A stretch of DNA of 64,000 nt from Psychromarinibacter halotolerans (GTDB lineage Bacteria; Pseudomonadota; Alphaproteobacteria; Rhodobacterales; Rhodobacteraceae). How positions within the stretch are numbered: position 1 is the stretch's first letter; each line of letters opens with the position of its first letter. Below are positions 42,501-51,092 of the stretch, one piece after another. Location of the stretch: the NCBI RefSeq assembly GCF_029168315.1, contig NZ_JARGYD010000008.1, forward strand, positions 124,001-188,000, written 5' to 3'. Position numbers and translations under genes: made by a program. Under the pieces are notes generated by a model. The model was not told the origin of the DNA. It worked only from the letters and a program-made list of their open reading frames with translations, and made no database searches.

Positions 42501-42923
42501 ATGCTTGACCAGACCGACATCCGCCGCATCCGCACCGGCTTTGCCCGGATCAAATGCGCCCCCGACGCCCTGACGCGGGACTTCTACGAGCGGCTGTTTC
42601 GCGCCGCGCCGGACGTGCGCCCGATGTTTCCCGACGACATTCGCCGGCAGGCTGGCAAGCTGCAAAAGATGCTGGCGCTGGTGGTCCAGACGCTTGACGA
42701 CCTTGATGCGCTGATCCCGCAGCTTCGTGCGCTGGGGGCCCGCCACGTCGGCTATGGCACGGCGGACGCGCAATACGCCGTGGTGGGCGAGGTGCTGATC
42801 GACACGCTGGCCGCGCATATCCCCGGCTGGACCGATGCCGACCGCCGCGCGTGGACCGCCCTGTACGGGCTGGCCACCGCCGCCGCGCTGGAAGGCGCCG
42901 CAGAGGCGCGCGCGGCGGGCTGA
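42501..42923 (+). CDS. single-domain globin
   Basis: 140 residues in the flavohaemoglobin-type single-domain globin class. Proximal His is His82 (ALGARHVGYG), CD1 Phe is Phe43 (MFPDDI), and the distal E7 position is Gln50 (RRQAGKL). There is no reductase domain. Such proteins bind O2 or NO and may relieve nitrosative stress. It is 60 bp after the DUF2927 gene and could belong to the same transcript. Confidence 0.88.
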   Translation: MLDQTDIRRIRTGFARIKCAPDALTRDFYERLFRAAPDVRPMFPDDIRRQAGKLQKMLALVVQTLDDLDALIPQLRALGARHVGYGTADAQYAVVGEVLIDTLAAHIPGWTDADRRAWTALYGLATAAALEGAAEARAAG

Positions 42924-43079
42924 CGCCGTTCCCCCGACGCCGGGCCGTTGCGCGACCGGTCCGAGGGCAAGCCGCCACCGCCGCCTCCGCCACCTTCGGC
43001 GAATTGGCCGCGCCGCAACACGCTTCCCGCCCCGGCCCCCGTTTGCTACACCGCTGACAACAGGGCCTTGGAGGTTTGC

Positions 43080-44210
43080 ATGGGCATCTTCGATTTTCTC
43101 AGCGGCGAATTCATCGACGTCATTCACTGGGTGGACGACACCCGCGACACGATGGTCTGGCGGTTCGAACGCCACGGCCATGAAATCAAGTACGGCGCCA
43201 AGCTGACCGTGCGCGAGGGACAGGCCGCCGTCTTCGTCCACGAGGGCCAGTTGGCCGACGTCTTCACCCCCGGTCTCTACATGCTCGAGACCAACAACAT
43301 GCCGATCATGACGACGCTGCAGCACTGGGACCACGGCTTCAAGTCGCCGTTCAAGTCCGAGATCTACTTCGTCAATACCACCCGCTTCACCGACCTGAAG
43401 TGGGGCACCAAGAACCCGATCATGCTGCGTGACCCCGAATTCGGGCCGACCCGGATCCGCGCCTTCGGCACCTACTCGGTCCGCGTCGCCGACCCCGCGA
43501 AGTTCATGACCGAGATCGTCGGCACCGACGGCGAGTTCACGATGGACGAGATCGGGTATCAGGTCCGCAACATCATCGTGCAGGAATTCTCGCGGACCAT
43601 CGCGGGCTCGGGCATTCCGGTGCTGGACATGGCGGCGAACACCGCCGACCTCGGCAAGATGATCGCCGCCGAAATCTCGCCCATCGTGGGCGAGTACGGC
43701 CTGTCGATCCCCGAGTTCTACATCGAGAACATCTCGCTTCCCCCGGCGGTCGAAGAGGTGCTGGACAAGCGCACCTCGATGGGCGTCGTCGGCGATCTGG
43801 GCAAGTTCACCCAGTTCTCGGCGGCAGAGGCGATGACCCACGCGGCGCAGAACCCCGCAGGCGGCGGCATGGCCGCCGGGATGGGCGCCGGAATGGGGCT
43901 GGCGATGGCGCAGAACATGGGCGCTGGAATGGGTCCGTGGGGCGCCCGCCCCGCGCAGGCGCAGCCCGCACCCCAGGCCGCCCCCGCGCCGCCGCCCCCG
44001 GCCGAGAAGGTCTGGCACATCGCGGCGAACGGCGAGACGACCGGCCCGTTCTCGAAGGCGTCGCTGGGCCGCATGGCCGCGGCGGGCGACCTGACGCGCG
44101 AAAGCTATGTCTGGACCGCCGGGCAGGACGGCTGGATGAAGGCCGAGGATGTGCGCGAACTGGCGCAGCTGTTCACCATCCTGCCGCCCCCGCCGCCGCC
44201 GGGCATCTGA
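43080..44210 (+). CDS. SPFH-domain protein with C-terminal GYF2 (DUF4339) domain
   Basis: 376 residues. An SPFH/virion-core-like domain occupies about 20-225 (VREGQAAVFVHEGQLADVFTPGLYML, then GTYSVRVADPAKFMTEIVG). A flexible linker rich in Gly-Met repeats (GMGAGMG) and then Ala/Pro/Gln follows (about 260-315). The C-terminal 55 residues form a GYF2 domain (KVWHIAANGETTGPFSKASL...ESYVWTAGQDGW), and the protein ends in a polyproline stretch PPPPPPGI. There is no transmembrane anchor, so it may assemble on the inner membrane face. GGAGG before the ATG. Confidence 0.88.
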   Translation: MGIFDFLSGEFIDVIHWVDDTRDTMVWRFERHGHEIKYGAKLTVREGQAAVFVHEGQLADVFTPGLYMLETNNMPIMTTLQHWDHGFKSPFKSEIYFVNTTRFTDLKWGTKNPIMLRDPEFGPTRIRAFGTYSVRVADPAKFMTEIVGTDGEFTMDEIGYQVRNIIVQEFSRTIAGSGIPVLDMAANTADLGKMIAAEISPIVGEYGLSIPEFYIENISLPPAVEEVLDKRTSMGVVGDLGKFTQFSAAEAMTHAAQNPAGGGMAAGMGAGMGLAMAQNMGAGMGPWGARPAQAQPAPQAAPAPPPPAEKVWHIAANGETTGPFSKASLGRMAAAGDLTRESYVWTAGQDGWMKAEDVRELAQLFTILPPPPPPGI

Positions 44211-44237
44211 CCCGCATCGGGCTGCGCGTGGGAAGAT

Positions 44238-44296
44238 GGGGGCTCTGCCCCCGTCTCCTGCGGAGACTCCCCCGAGGTATTTTCGAAGAGAAGAAG
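44238..44296 (-). repeat. dispersed intergenic double-hairpin element, copy C
   Basis: On the minus strand it reads: C/T-rich lead, AAAATACCTCGGGGGA, hairpin 1 (GTCTCC-GCA-GGAGAC), hairpin 2 (GGGGGC-AGA-GCCCCC). Compared with copy A, both arms of hairpin 1 have changed together (GTCGCC/GGCGAC there), so pairing is preserved. It sits between the convergent SPFH gene and the exported-protein gene. Confidence 0.8.
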
Positions 44297-44304
44297 CCCC
44301 GGCG

Positions 44305-44862
44305 TTAGTCCGCCAGCGGCAGCGCGCTAAGGATCATCGTGCCGTGGCAGGCATCGGCGGGAAAGCTGAAGCCATCGTCGCGCGCCGCCGGGAAGGGGCG
44401 TGTCGGCGGCACCTGGCTTTCGACCAGCAGCGCGCCGCCAAGGCAAAGGTCCTGCGCCGCGTTGCCGATGTTGAAGCCGAAGCCGTCGGGGCCGCAGTCG
44501 GTGCCGATGCCGTTCATATTCCACGCCTGCGGCATCGGCGCACCCGGGCCGAACACCACGAACTGTTCCAGCACCGGGTCGAAGGTCATCGTCCAGGTCG
44601 TCGTTTCGGTCAGCATTCCCAGCGCCCAGCGCCCGATCGGCGCGCCGTCGTGGGTGCCCTCGACCACGAAGCAGTCGACGTCCTCTTCGGTCACGATCTG
44701 TTCGCCCAGCAGCGCGGCGTCGAACGACAGTGCGCCGCGCATTGCATAGCCGCCGCCGCCGGGCCATTCGAAGCTGTAGGTCACGGTTTGCGCGCCCGCC
44801 GCCGGGGCGAGGCCAAGCGCCAGGGTCGCGGCGGCGCAGGTGATGCGGAACTGCTGCGTCAT
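44305..44862 (-). CDS. exported protein of unknown function
   Basis: 185 residues; signal peptide 1-24 (PAAGA-QT). The mature part is beta-rich with five Cys spread across it (DVDCFVVE, GTDCGPDG, DLCLGG, DACHGT), compatible with disulfides in the periplasm. The pattern of TVTYSFEW...GFGFNIG resembles extracellular beta-sandwich proteins, but I cannot name a family. It reads against the SPFH and zinc-ribbon genes on each side. Confidence 0.72.
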   Translation of the reverse strand: MTQQFRITCAAATLALGLAPAAGAQTVTYSFEWPGGGGYAMRGALSFDAALLGEQIVTEEDVDCFVVEGTHDGAPIGRWALGMLTETTTWTMTFDPVLEQFVVFGPGAPMPQAWNMNGIGTDCGPDGFGFNIGNAAQDLCLGGALLVESQVPPTRPFPAARDDGFSFPADACHGTMILSALPLAD

Positions 44863-45001
44863 CGGGTCATCCGTCGGTTTCGGTCGCTCAGAACCATAGG
44901 CCCCGCGCCCCGCCGCGCAACCCGCGTCACGGCGGAAATCACGGTTCCTTCCCCGTCGGTTGCAAGCTACGGTCGCGCCGCGACCCCGTGCGGAGATTTC
45001 C

Positions 45002-46084
45002 ATGACCGAAGAGCATCGTTTCCCCTGTGACCAATGTGGCGCCGACCTGCGCTTTGATCCGGTGGCGGGGAACCTGAAGTGCGATCATTGCGGCAACGAG
45101 CAGCCGCTGGAGGAGCACTACACCGGTCCCGCGATCCGCGAGCTGGATTTCCGCGCCGCGCTGGACAAGCAACTGCCGGATGCCGAGATCGAAGAGACCC
45201 GGGTGCTGCAGTGCCCGAACTGCGGCGCACAGGTCGAGTTCGACGACACCGTGCATTCCAAGGAATGCCCGTTCTGCGCCACCCCGGTCGTCACCGACAC
45301 CGGCACGCACCGGCACATCAAGCCGCGCGGCCTGCTGCCCTTCGCGCTGGAGGAAGGCGCGGCGCGCAAGGCGATGACCGACTGGCTGGGCCGGTTGTGG
45401 TTCGCGCCGAACGGGGTGCAGGAATACGCCCGCAAGGGACGCAAGATGCAGGGCGTCTACGTGCCCTACTGGACCTTCGACGCCGACACCACGTCAGCCT
45501 ATCGGGGCGAGCGGGGCACCGTCTATTACGTCACCCGCACCGTCACCCGGAACGGCAAGACCCAGCAGGTGCGCGAGCCGCGCGTGCGCTGGTCTCCGAA
45601 ATCCGGCCGCGTGGCGCGGTTCTTCGACGACGTGCTGGTGCTGGCCTCGAAGTCGCTGCCCAAGCGGTACACCGACGGGCTGGAGCCGTGGGACCTGAGC
45701 GCGCTGGTGCCCTACAGCCCCGAGTATCTTGCCGGGTTCCGGGCCGAGGGCTATCAGGTCGAACTGGACGAGGGGTTCCACGAGGCGCGCGCGCGGATGG
45801 ACCGCCAGATCGAGCGCGACGTGCGCTTCGACATCGGCGGCGACCGGCAGCGAATCCACGGGATCGACACCGACATCCGCGACATCACCTTCAAGCACAT
45901 CCTGCTGCCGGTCTGGCTTGCGGCCTACAAGTACCGGGGCAAGACCTATCGCTTCGTGGTCAACGGGCGCACCGGGCGGGTGCAGGGCGAACGGCCCTGG
46001 TCCGCCTGGAAAATCGCCATCGCGGTGGTGCTTGGCCTGATCGTGGCCGGGGTGTTGGGCTACTTCGTGGCGCAGAACCAGTAA
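45002..46084 (+). CDS. zinc-ribbon protein with C-terminal membrane anchor
   Basis: 360 residues. Two N-terminal CxxC-type zinc ribbons (PCDQCGADLRFD...LKCDHCGN, about residues 8-31, and LQCPNCGAQVEF...CPFCATP, about 69-98) precede a beta-rich domain with VYVPYWTFDADTTSAYRGERG near 153 and KHILLPVWLAAYKYRGKTYRFVVNGRTG near 298. A single C-terminal helix (about 333-355) anchors it to the membrane. This plan is widespread but uncharacterised. It reads on after the SPFH gene, separated by the antisense exported-protein gene. Confidence 0.82.
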   Translation: MTEEHRFPCDQCGADLRFDPVAGNLKCDHCGNEQPLEEHYTGPAIRELDFRAALDKQLPDAEIEETRVLQCPNCGAQVEFDDTVHSKECPFCATPVVTDTGTHRHIKPRGLLPFALEEGAARKAMTDWLGRLWFAPNGVQEYARKGRKMQGVYVPYWTFDADTTSAYRGERGTVYYVTRTVTRNGKTQQVREPRVRWSPKSGRVARFFDDVLVLASKSLPKRYTDGLEPWDLSALVPYSPEYLAGFRAEGYQVELDEGFHEARARMDRQIERDVRFDIGGDRQRIHGIDTDIRDITFKHILLPVWLAAYKYRGKTYRFVVNGRTGRVQGERPWSAWKIAIAVVLGLIVAGVLGYFVAQNQ

Positions 46085-46181
46085 CGGGCCGCCAAGCTGG
46101 CACCTTCTGGCGCTTTGGGATAGGAGCGCAGGACATCCCGCGCCCGAGGCCCTTCGGACGCCTGCAGCCGGACCGAACACC

Positions 46182-47591
46182 TTGCGTGGCGACGACACCC
46201 GATCCCATCCCCTGACGGACGCGCTGACCGGCGCGGTCATGGCCTGCCTGACGCTGGCGGTGATCGGCGTGGAATGGGGCGGATCGGCGCTGGCGGGCAC
46301 CATCGCGGTGCTGCTGGCGGGCGCGGCGCTTGCGCTGAACGTGGCGCGGGTCGGGCGCACCGGGAAGATCTTCGTGGGCGTGGGCCTTGCCCTGACCGCC
46401 GCCGCCGCCGCGGTGCATGGGGACTGGCGGTCCGAAATCGCCGAGGGGCTGGCGAAAGCCGCGTTCATCGGCGCCTTCTTTACCGCGTTGACCACCCTGC
46501 GCCACGCGGCGGACACCTCTGCGTCGATCGCCCGCTGCGGCCGGTTTCTCGCAGAGCAGCCGCCGGGCCGCCGTTACCTTGCGCTGACCGCCGGGGGGCA
46601 CCTGTTCGCGCTGCCGCTGAGCTATGGCGGCATCGCCCTGCTGGGCGGGCTGTCGCTGGCCAGTGCCGGAAAAGAGCCGAACGAAGAGATCCGCCTGCAC
46701 CGGATCCGGCGGATGCTTCTGGCGATTCAGCGCGGCTTCATCTCGTCCTTGCCGTGGTCGCCGCTGTCCTTCGCGGTTGCAATCTCGACATCGCTGGTGC
46801 CGGGGGCAAGCTGGGGCAACTCGGTGCTGCCCTGCGCGATCAGCGGCCTGATCCTTCTTGGTCTGGGCTGGGCGCTGGACACGATCTTCAAGCCGCGCCT
46901 GTCGACCGCGCTGCCGCCGCGCAAACCGTCGACCGACAACTGGTCGGCGATGCGCCCGCTGATCGTGCTGCTGACGATCCTGGTCCTGTCGGTGGGCTCG
47001 CTGGCGCTGGCGACCGGCATTCGCGCGGTGGGCGTGGTGATGCTGGTGGTGCCGCTGCTGTCGGCGGGATGGATCCTGATCCAGTCGCAGGGCAACCGCG
47101 TCGCCGAACTGGCGCGCCGCACCGGGCTGTACCTGTCGGGCGACCTGTCCCGCTATCGCGGCGAGATCGTCCTGCTGATGATGGCGGGATTCATCGGAAC
47201 CGTGGGCAGCCGCCTGCTGGCCCCGGTGATGGAGTCGTCGGGACTGGACCTGACGGTGGTGCCGTCGTGGGTGATCCTGCTGGCCTTCGTCTGGGGCATT
47301 CCGCTGACCGGACAGATCGGCATGAACCCGATCCTTGCCGTGTCGCTGGTGGCGCCGGTGCTGCCCGCCCCCGAGGCGCTGGGCCTGACCGCGCCCGAGT
47401 TGATCGTCGCGATCACCGCGGGCTGGGCGATCTCGGGCGCCAGTTCGCCTTACACGGCCACGACCCTGCTGATCGGCGCCTTCGGCGATGTCAGCCCGCG
47501 GCACGTGGGACTTGTGTGGAACGGGCTCTATATTGCGCTGGCAGGCGTGATCCTGTCGGCGTGGTCGCTGATCTTCGCCGCACTCTGGTAG
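46182..47591 (+). CDS. multi-pass membrane transporter of uncertain family
   Basis: 469 residues, about 11-12 membrane helices, no recognised soluble domain. It shows internal transporter-like elements: ALTAGGHLFALPLSYGGIALLGG near residue 125, FISSLPWSPLSFAVAISTSL near 185, and GQIGMNPILAVSLVAP and WAISGASSPYTATTLLIG in the second half, the last two resembling helix-break substrate sites of the ion-transporter (IT) superfamily. The start (TTG at 46182) is uncertain; ATG at 46239 would shorten it by 19 residues. Substrate unknown; next to a sugar kinase gene. Confidence 0.7.
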   Translation: MRGDDTRSHPLTDALTGAVMACLTLAVIGVEWGGSALAGTIAVLLAGAALALNVARVGRTGKIFVGVGLALTAAAAAVHGDWRSEIAEGLAKAAFIGAFFTALTTLRHAADTSASIARCGRFLAEQPPGRRYLALTAGGHLFALPLSYGGIALLGGLSLASAGKEPNEEIRLHRIRRMLLAIQRGFISSLPWSPLSFAVAISTSLVPGASWGNSVLPCAISGLILLGLGWALDTIFKPRLSTALPPRKPSTDNWSAMRPLIVLLTILVLSVGSLALATGIRAVGVVMLVVPLLSAGWILIQSQGNRVAELARRTGLYLSGDLSRYRGEIVLLMMAGFIGTVGSRLLAPVMESSGLDLTVVPSWVILLAFVWGIPLTGQIGMNPILAVSLVAPVLPAPEALGLTAPELIVAITAGWAISGASSPYTATTLLIGAFGDVSPRHVGLVWNGLYIALAGVILSAWSLIFAALW

Positions 47592-47693
47592 CGGGCCACC
47601 CCGCGACGATTGCGGCCCGGCGCAAGCCCGGCTAGACCGTCAGAACCCCAAGACCGCCGGCGCCGACCGGCGCCAGAGACTGGAGCGACCAAG

Positions 47694-48614
47694 ATGATCC
47701 TCTGTTGCGGCGAAGCCCTGATCGACATGCTGCCACGGACCTCCGAACAGGGAGAAGAGGCGTTCGCGCCCTACCCCGGCGGTGCCGTGTTCAACACCGC
47801 CATCGCGCTGGGACGGCTAGGCGCGCCCGCCAGCTTTTACTGCGGTGTCAGCAAGGACATGTTCGGCGAGATGTTGCAGAACGCGTTGTCCGAAAGCCGG
47901 GTCGACACCGGCTATCTGCCGTCGGTGGACCGCCCCTGCACGCTGGCCTTCGTGCGGCTGGTCGACGGGCAGGCAACCTATGCCTTCTACGACGAGGGTA
48001 CCGCGATGCGGATGATGACGCCGGACGACCTGCCCGAGGTGGGGGACGACATCAACGCGCTGTTCTTCGGCGGCATCAGCCTTGTCAGCGAGCCCTGCGG
48101 CAGCGCGTTCGAGGCGCTTGCCACCCGCGAGGCCGAGGATCGCGTGATCATGATCGACCCGAACATCCGCACCGGGTTCATCACCGACGAGGCCGCCTAT
48201 CGCGACCGGGTTCAGCGGATGATGGCGCTGTCGGACATCGTGAAGGTATCGGACGAGGATCTGGAGTGGATCATGGGCGACGGCGACACCGGCGCGCTGG
48301 CCCGCAAGGTGCTGGAGATGGGGCCGAAGGTGGTCTGCATCACCGAAGGGGCGAAGGGCGCGCTGGGTGTCACCGCGTCTGGCGAGGTTCGCGTGTCCGC
48401 CCCGAAGGTCGAGGTGGGCGATACCGTCGGCGCGGGCGACACGTTCAACGCGGGCGTTCTTGCGGCGTTGTCGAAGGCCGGGGTGCTGACCAAGGCGGCG
48501 CTGGCCGATCTTGACGACCGGGTGCTGACGGACGCGCTGACGCTGGGCGTGAAAGCCGCCGCCGTCACCGTCAGCCGCGCGGGGGCGAACCCGCCGTGGG
48601 AAAACGAGCTGTAA
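47694..48614 (+). CDS. PfkB-family sugar kinase (fructokinase-like)
   Basis: 306 residues. Ribokinase/PfkB signature 1 is GGAVFNTAIALGRLG near residue 29, and signature 2 DTVGAGDTFNAGVLAAL near 243 supplies the catalytic base Asp. The N-terminus ILCCGEALIDMLP is typical of fructokinases and 2-keto-3-deoxygluconate kinases. No sugar transporter is adjacent apart from the unassigned permease upstream. 1 bp separates it from dtd, suggesting co-transcription. Confidence 0.88.
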   Translation: MILCCGEALIDMLPRTSEQGEEAFAPYPGGAVFNTAIALGRLGAPASFYCGVSKDMFGEMLQNALSESRVDTGYLPSVDRPCTLAFVRLVDGQATYAFYDEGTAMRMMTPDDLPEVGDDINALFFGGISLVSEPCGSAFEALATREAEDRVIMIDPNIRTGFITDEAAYRDRVQRMMALSDIVKVSDEDLEWIMGDGDTGALARKVLEMGPKVVCITEGAKGALGVTASGEVRVSAPKVEVGDTVGAGDTFNAGVLAALSKAGVLTKAALADLDDRVLTDALTLGVKAAAVTVSRAGANPPWENEL

Positions 48615-48615
48615 C

Positions 48616-49059
48616 ATGCGGGCGCTGATCCAACGGGTGACCGACGCCGCCGTGCGCGTCGAGGGAGCGGTGATCGGGGAGATCGGGCCGGGCCTGCTGA
48701 TCCTGATCTGCGCCATGCAGGGCGACACCGAGGCGCAGGCCGACAAGCTGGCCGCCAAGATCGCCAAGCTGCGCATCTTCGAGGATGACGCGGGCAAGAT
48801 GAACCGCTCGGTTCTGGACGTTGGCGGGTCGGCGCTGGTGGTCAGCCAGTTCACGCTGGCCGCCGACACCTCGCGCGGGAACCGGCCCGGCTTTTCCACC
48901 GCCGCCGCCCCGGCGGACGGTCAGCGGCTGTACGAGTATTTCGCGGCGCAGGTGCAGGCGCAGGGCGTGCCGGTGGCGACGGGCCGCTTCGGCGCCGACA
49001 TGAAGGTCAGTCTGGTCAACGACGGCCCGATCACGATCTGGATGGACACCGACGCCTGA
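48616..49059 (+). CDS. dtd: D-aminoacyl-tRNA deacylase
   Basis: 147 residues; hydrolyses D-amino acids from mischarged tRNA. The dimeric-enzyme motifs are present: SQFTLAADTSRGNRPGFSTAA near residue 77 and the cross-subunit VNDGPITIWMDT near 135 (Gly-Pro loop). ATG 1 bp after the kinase stop. Confidence 0.96.
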   Translation: MRALIQRVTDAAVRVEGAVIGEIGPGLLILICAMQGDTEAQADKLAAKIAKLRIFEDDAGKMNRSVLDVGGSALVVSQFTLAADTSRGNRPGFSTAAAPADGQRLYEYFAAQVQAQGVPVATGRFGADMKVSLVNDGPITIWMDTDA

Positions 49060-49066
49060 AGCCACG

Positions 49067-49128
49067 GGATTTTCTGCAAAATCGCGTGCGGCATGCTTTG
49101 CCAGAGAAGTTTGTCCGGCACGCCTTAA
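49067..49128. terminator. hairpins between convergent dtd and TPR-sulfotransferase genes
   Basis: GATTTT-CTGC-AAAATC (about 49070-49085) is followed by an imperfect pairing of GCGTGCGG with CCGGCACGC across a 24-nt loop. There is no T-tract. A bidirectional terminator is plausible for two convergent genes 73 bp apart. Confidence 0.35.
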
Positions 49129-49132
49129 GCGA

Positions 49133-50986
49133 TCAGTCCGTCACGCCGCAGGCCGCCAGTTCCTCGGCGGTCAGGAACCCGCGCAATTCGCGCGCCATCG
49201 GTTCCAGCGCCGGGCCATAGCGCCGCCAGCGTTCCACCGCGCGGCGGTAGATCGGCTCGCGCACCTGACTGACCGAGGCGGTGTTCACCTGCCGCAGCGA
49301 CGACTTGTAGTCCAGCACGTCCGGCGTCCAGTCCAGCCCGACGAAGTCCAGCACCTCGCGCATCTGGCCCTCGGGGTCGGCGGTCACGTCCTCGTAATGC
49401 CCCTCGCGCACGCGGTCAGGCAAGGCGCTGGCCCAGTGTGTCGCCGCCTTGTCGAACGACGCGTAGACCGACGCCAGATGCGCGAAATCGGTCGAGAACG
49501 GCTGGTTTCGGCCAAAGTGCTGCATGTAGTTCGACAGCAGGTTGTCCAGCGGATGCCGGCGCATCACCAGAAACTTGGCGCGCGGCAGCGCAAGGGCCAG
49601 CAGCCCGATATACTGATAGTTGGCGGGCATCTTGTCGGTGTGGAACTCGGACGTGATGCCTTCCTGATGCACCGATGCGGCGTAATCCTCGCCCAGCCGG
49701 CTGAAATCGTCGGCGGTGATCTCGGCGTCGGGCAGCTTTTCCTCAAGCGCGTCGCGCAGGCGACGGTTGCGGGCCAGTGACATCACGGCAGCCCGCAGTT
49801 CGCCGCCGGCCTGCACCTTCGGATGGCGCGAGAACATCTGATCCATCAGCGTCGTGCCCGACCGGGGCATGCCGCATATAAAGATCGGCGCGGTTTCCGA
49901 CAGGCCGCCACCGGCGCAGCGGGTCATCAGGTCGGGAGAGCAGAATTCAAGGACCCGGTCGGCCCGCTCTGCCGCAGCGACCGGATCGAAGGGGTGGATT
50001 TCCTTGTTGATGTCGTTCGCCTTGCGGAAGTGGGCAAAGGCCGTGGCATAGTCGCCGAGGTCGTCGAACGCCTTGCCGGCGGCGAAATGCACCGTCGCCT
50101 TCTGTTCCGTGGTCAGCTTGTCTTCCTGCCGCAGCGCGCTGGCCAGCAGCGCCTGCTCGGGCGAGTCTGCGGTGGTCTTGCGCAGGTGGATCAGCCGCGA
50201 CAGCGCCGCCAGCGGCATCACCGGGCCGCGCGCCACCTTCAGCAGAACCTCGGCGGCCTCTTCCATCTTGCCAGACGACGCCAGCGCGTTGCCAAGGTGC
50301 AGCGCCGCCTCGGGGGCGTTCGGCGCCAGTTCCAACGCGCGGCGGGCGTGGTGCTCGGCGCTTTCGTAGCGTTCGCGCCGCAGCAGCGCCCCCGCCAGCG
50401 AGATATGCGCCCCGACCGCTTGCGGGTTGATCGCAAGCGCGCGGAACAGCACGTCAATCGCCTTGTCGTACTGGTGCGTCCGCATGAAGGCGGTGGCGAG
50501 GTTGGTGTGCGCGTCGATCAGCGAGCTGTCCAAAGCGATGGCGCGTTCAAGATGGCGGATCGCAGGCTGAAACTTTTCCTGAAGCACCAGCGCGGCTCCA
50601 AGGTTCGACCGGGCGATGGCATAGTCCGGCGCCACCTCGACGGCGGTCTCGAAATATTCGGTCGCCTTGTCCAGTTCGCCGTTCTCGGCAAGGTGGCTGG
50701 CAAGGTCGCACAGCTGCAGCGGATCCTCGGGCGCCATGGCAAGCGCCGCTTCCATGATGGCGCGCCCCTCGTCCTTGCGGCCCATCAGGATCAGGTTCAT
50801 ACCCTTGTAGTGTTGCAGCCGGATGTTGCCCGGATGCTCTTGCAACAGGTCGTCCAGCAGGACCATCGCCGCGTCGTGGCGGCCAGCGGCCTGATGCTGC
50901 TTGATCCGGCGGAAGGTCTCGTTGGCGCGCGCCTCCGGCGTCTCGGACGGCTGTTTCGCATCGGCCAGGTTGGAGAAATCGGTCAT
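49133..50986 (-). CDS. TPR protein with C-terminal sulfotransferase domain
   Basis: 617 residues. About nine tetratricopeptide repeats cover residues 30-300 (for example DAHTNLATAFMRTHQYDKAIDVLFRALAINP). The C-terminal 250 residues are a PAPS-type sulfotransferase: the 5'-phosphosulfate loop IFICGMPRSGTTLMDQMFSRHP near residue 370, and the 3'-phosphate motif MRRHPLDNLLSNYMQHFG near 468. This fusion is seen in proteobacteria and suggests sulfation of a protein or glycan partner bound by the TPRs. The longer in-frame start at 51037 lacks a good ribosome-binding site. Confidence 0.88.
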   Translation of the reverse strand: MTDFSNLADAKQPSETPEARANETFRRIKQHQAAGRHDAAMVLLDDLLQEHPGNIRLQHYKGMNLILMGRKDEGRAIMEAALAMAPEDPLQLCDLASHLAENGELDKATEYFETAVEVAPDYAIARSNLGAALVLQEKFQPAIRHLERAIALDSSLIDAHTNLATAFMRTHQYDKAIDVLFRALAINPQAVGAHISLAGALLRRERYESAEHHARRALELAPNAPEAALHLGNALASSGKMEEAAEVLLKVARGPVMPLAALSRLIHLRKTTADSPEQALLASALRQEDKLTTEQKATVHFAAGKAFDDLGDYATAFAHFRKANDINKEIHPFDPVAAAERADRVLEFCSPDLMTRCAGGGLSETAPIFICGMPRSGTTLMDQMFSRHPKVQAGGELRAAVMSLARNRRLRDALEEKLPDAEITADDFSRLGEDYAASVHQEGITSEFHTDKMPANYQYIGLLALALPRAKFLVMRRHPLDNLLSNYMQHFGRNQPFSTDFAHLASVYASFDKAATHWASALPDRVREGHYEDVTADPEGQMREVLDFVGLDWTPDVLDYKSSLRQVNTASVSQVREPIYRRAVERWRRYGPALEPMARELRGFLTAEELAACGVTD

Positions 50987-51092
50987 GCTGAACGGCGCCT
51001 TCAAGTCGGAATTACAGCCGTAACCGTACCCGCGCACCGGTCGGTGTCAATCGACCGGCGCGGGGCAATGACTTACCTGGCTCGGTGTCCCG

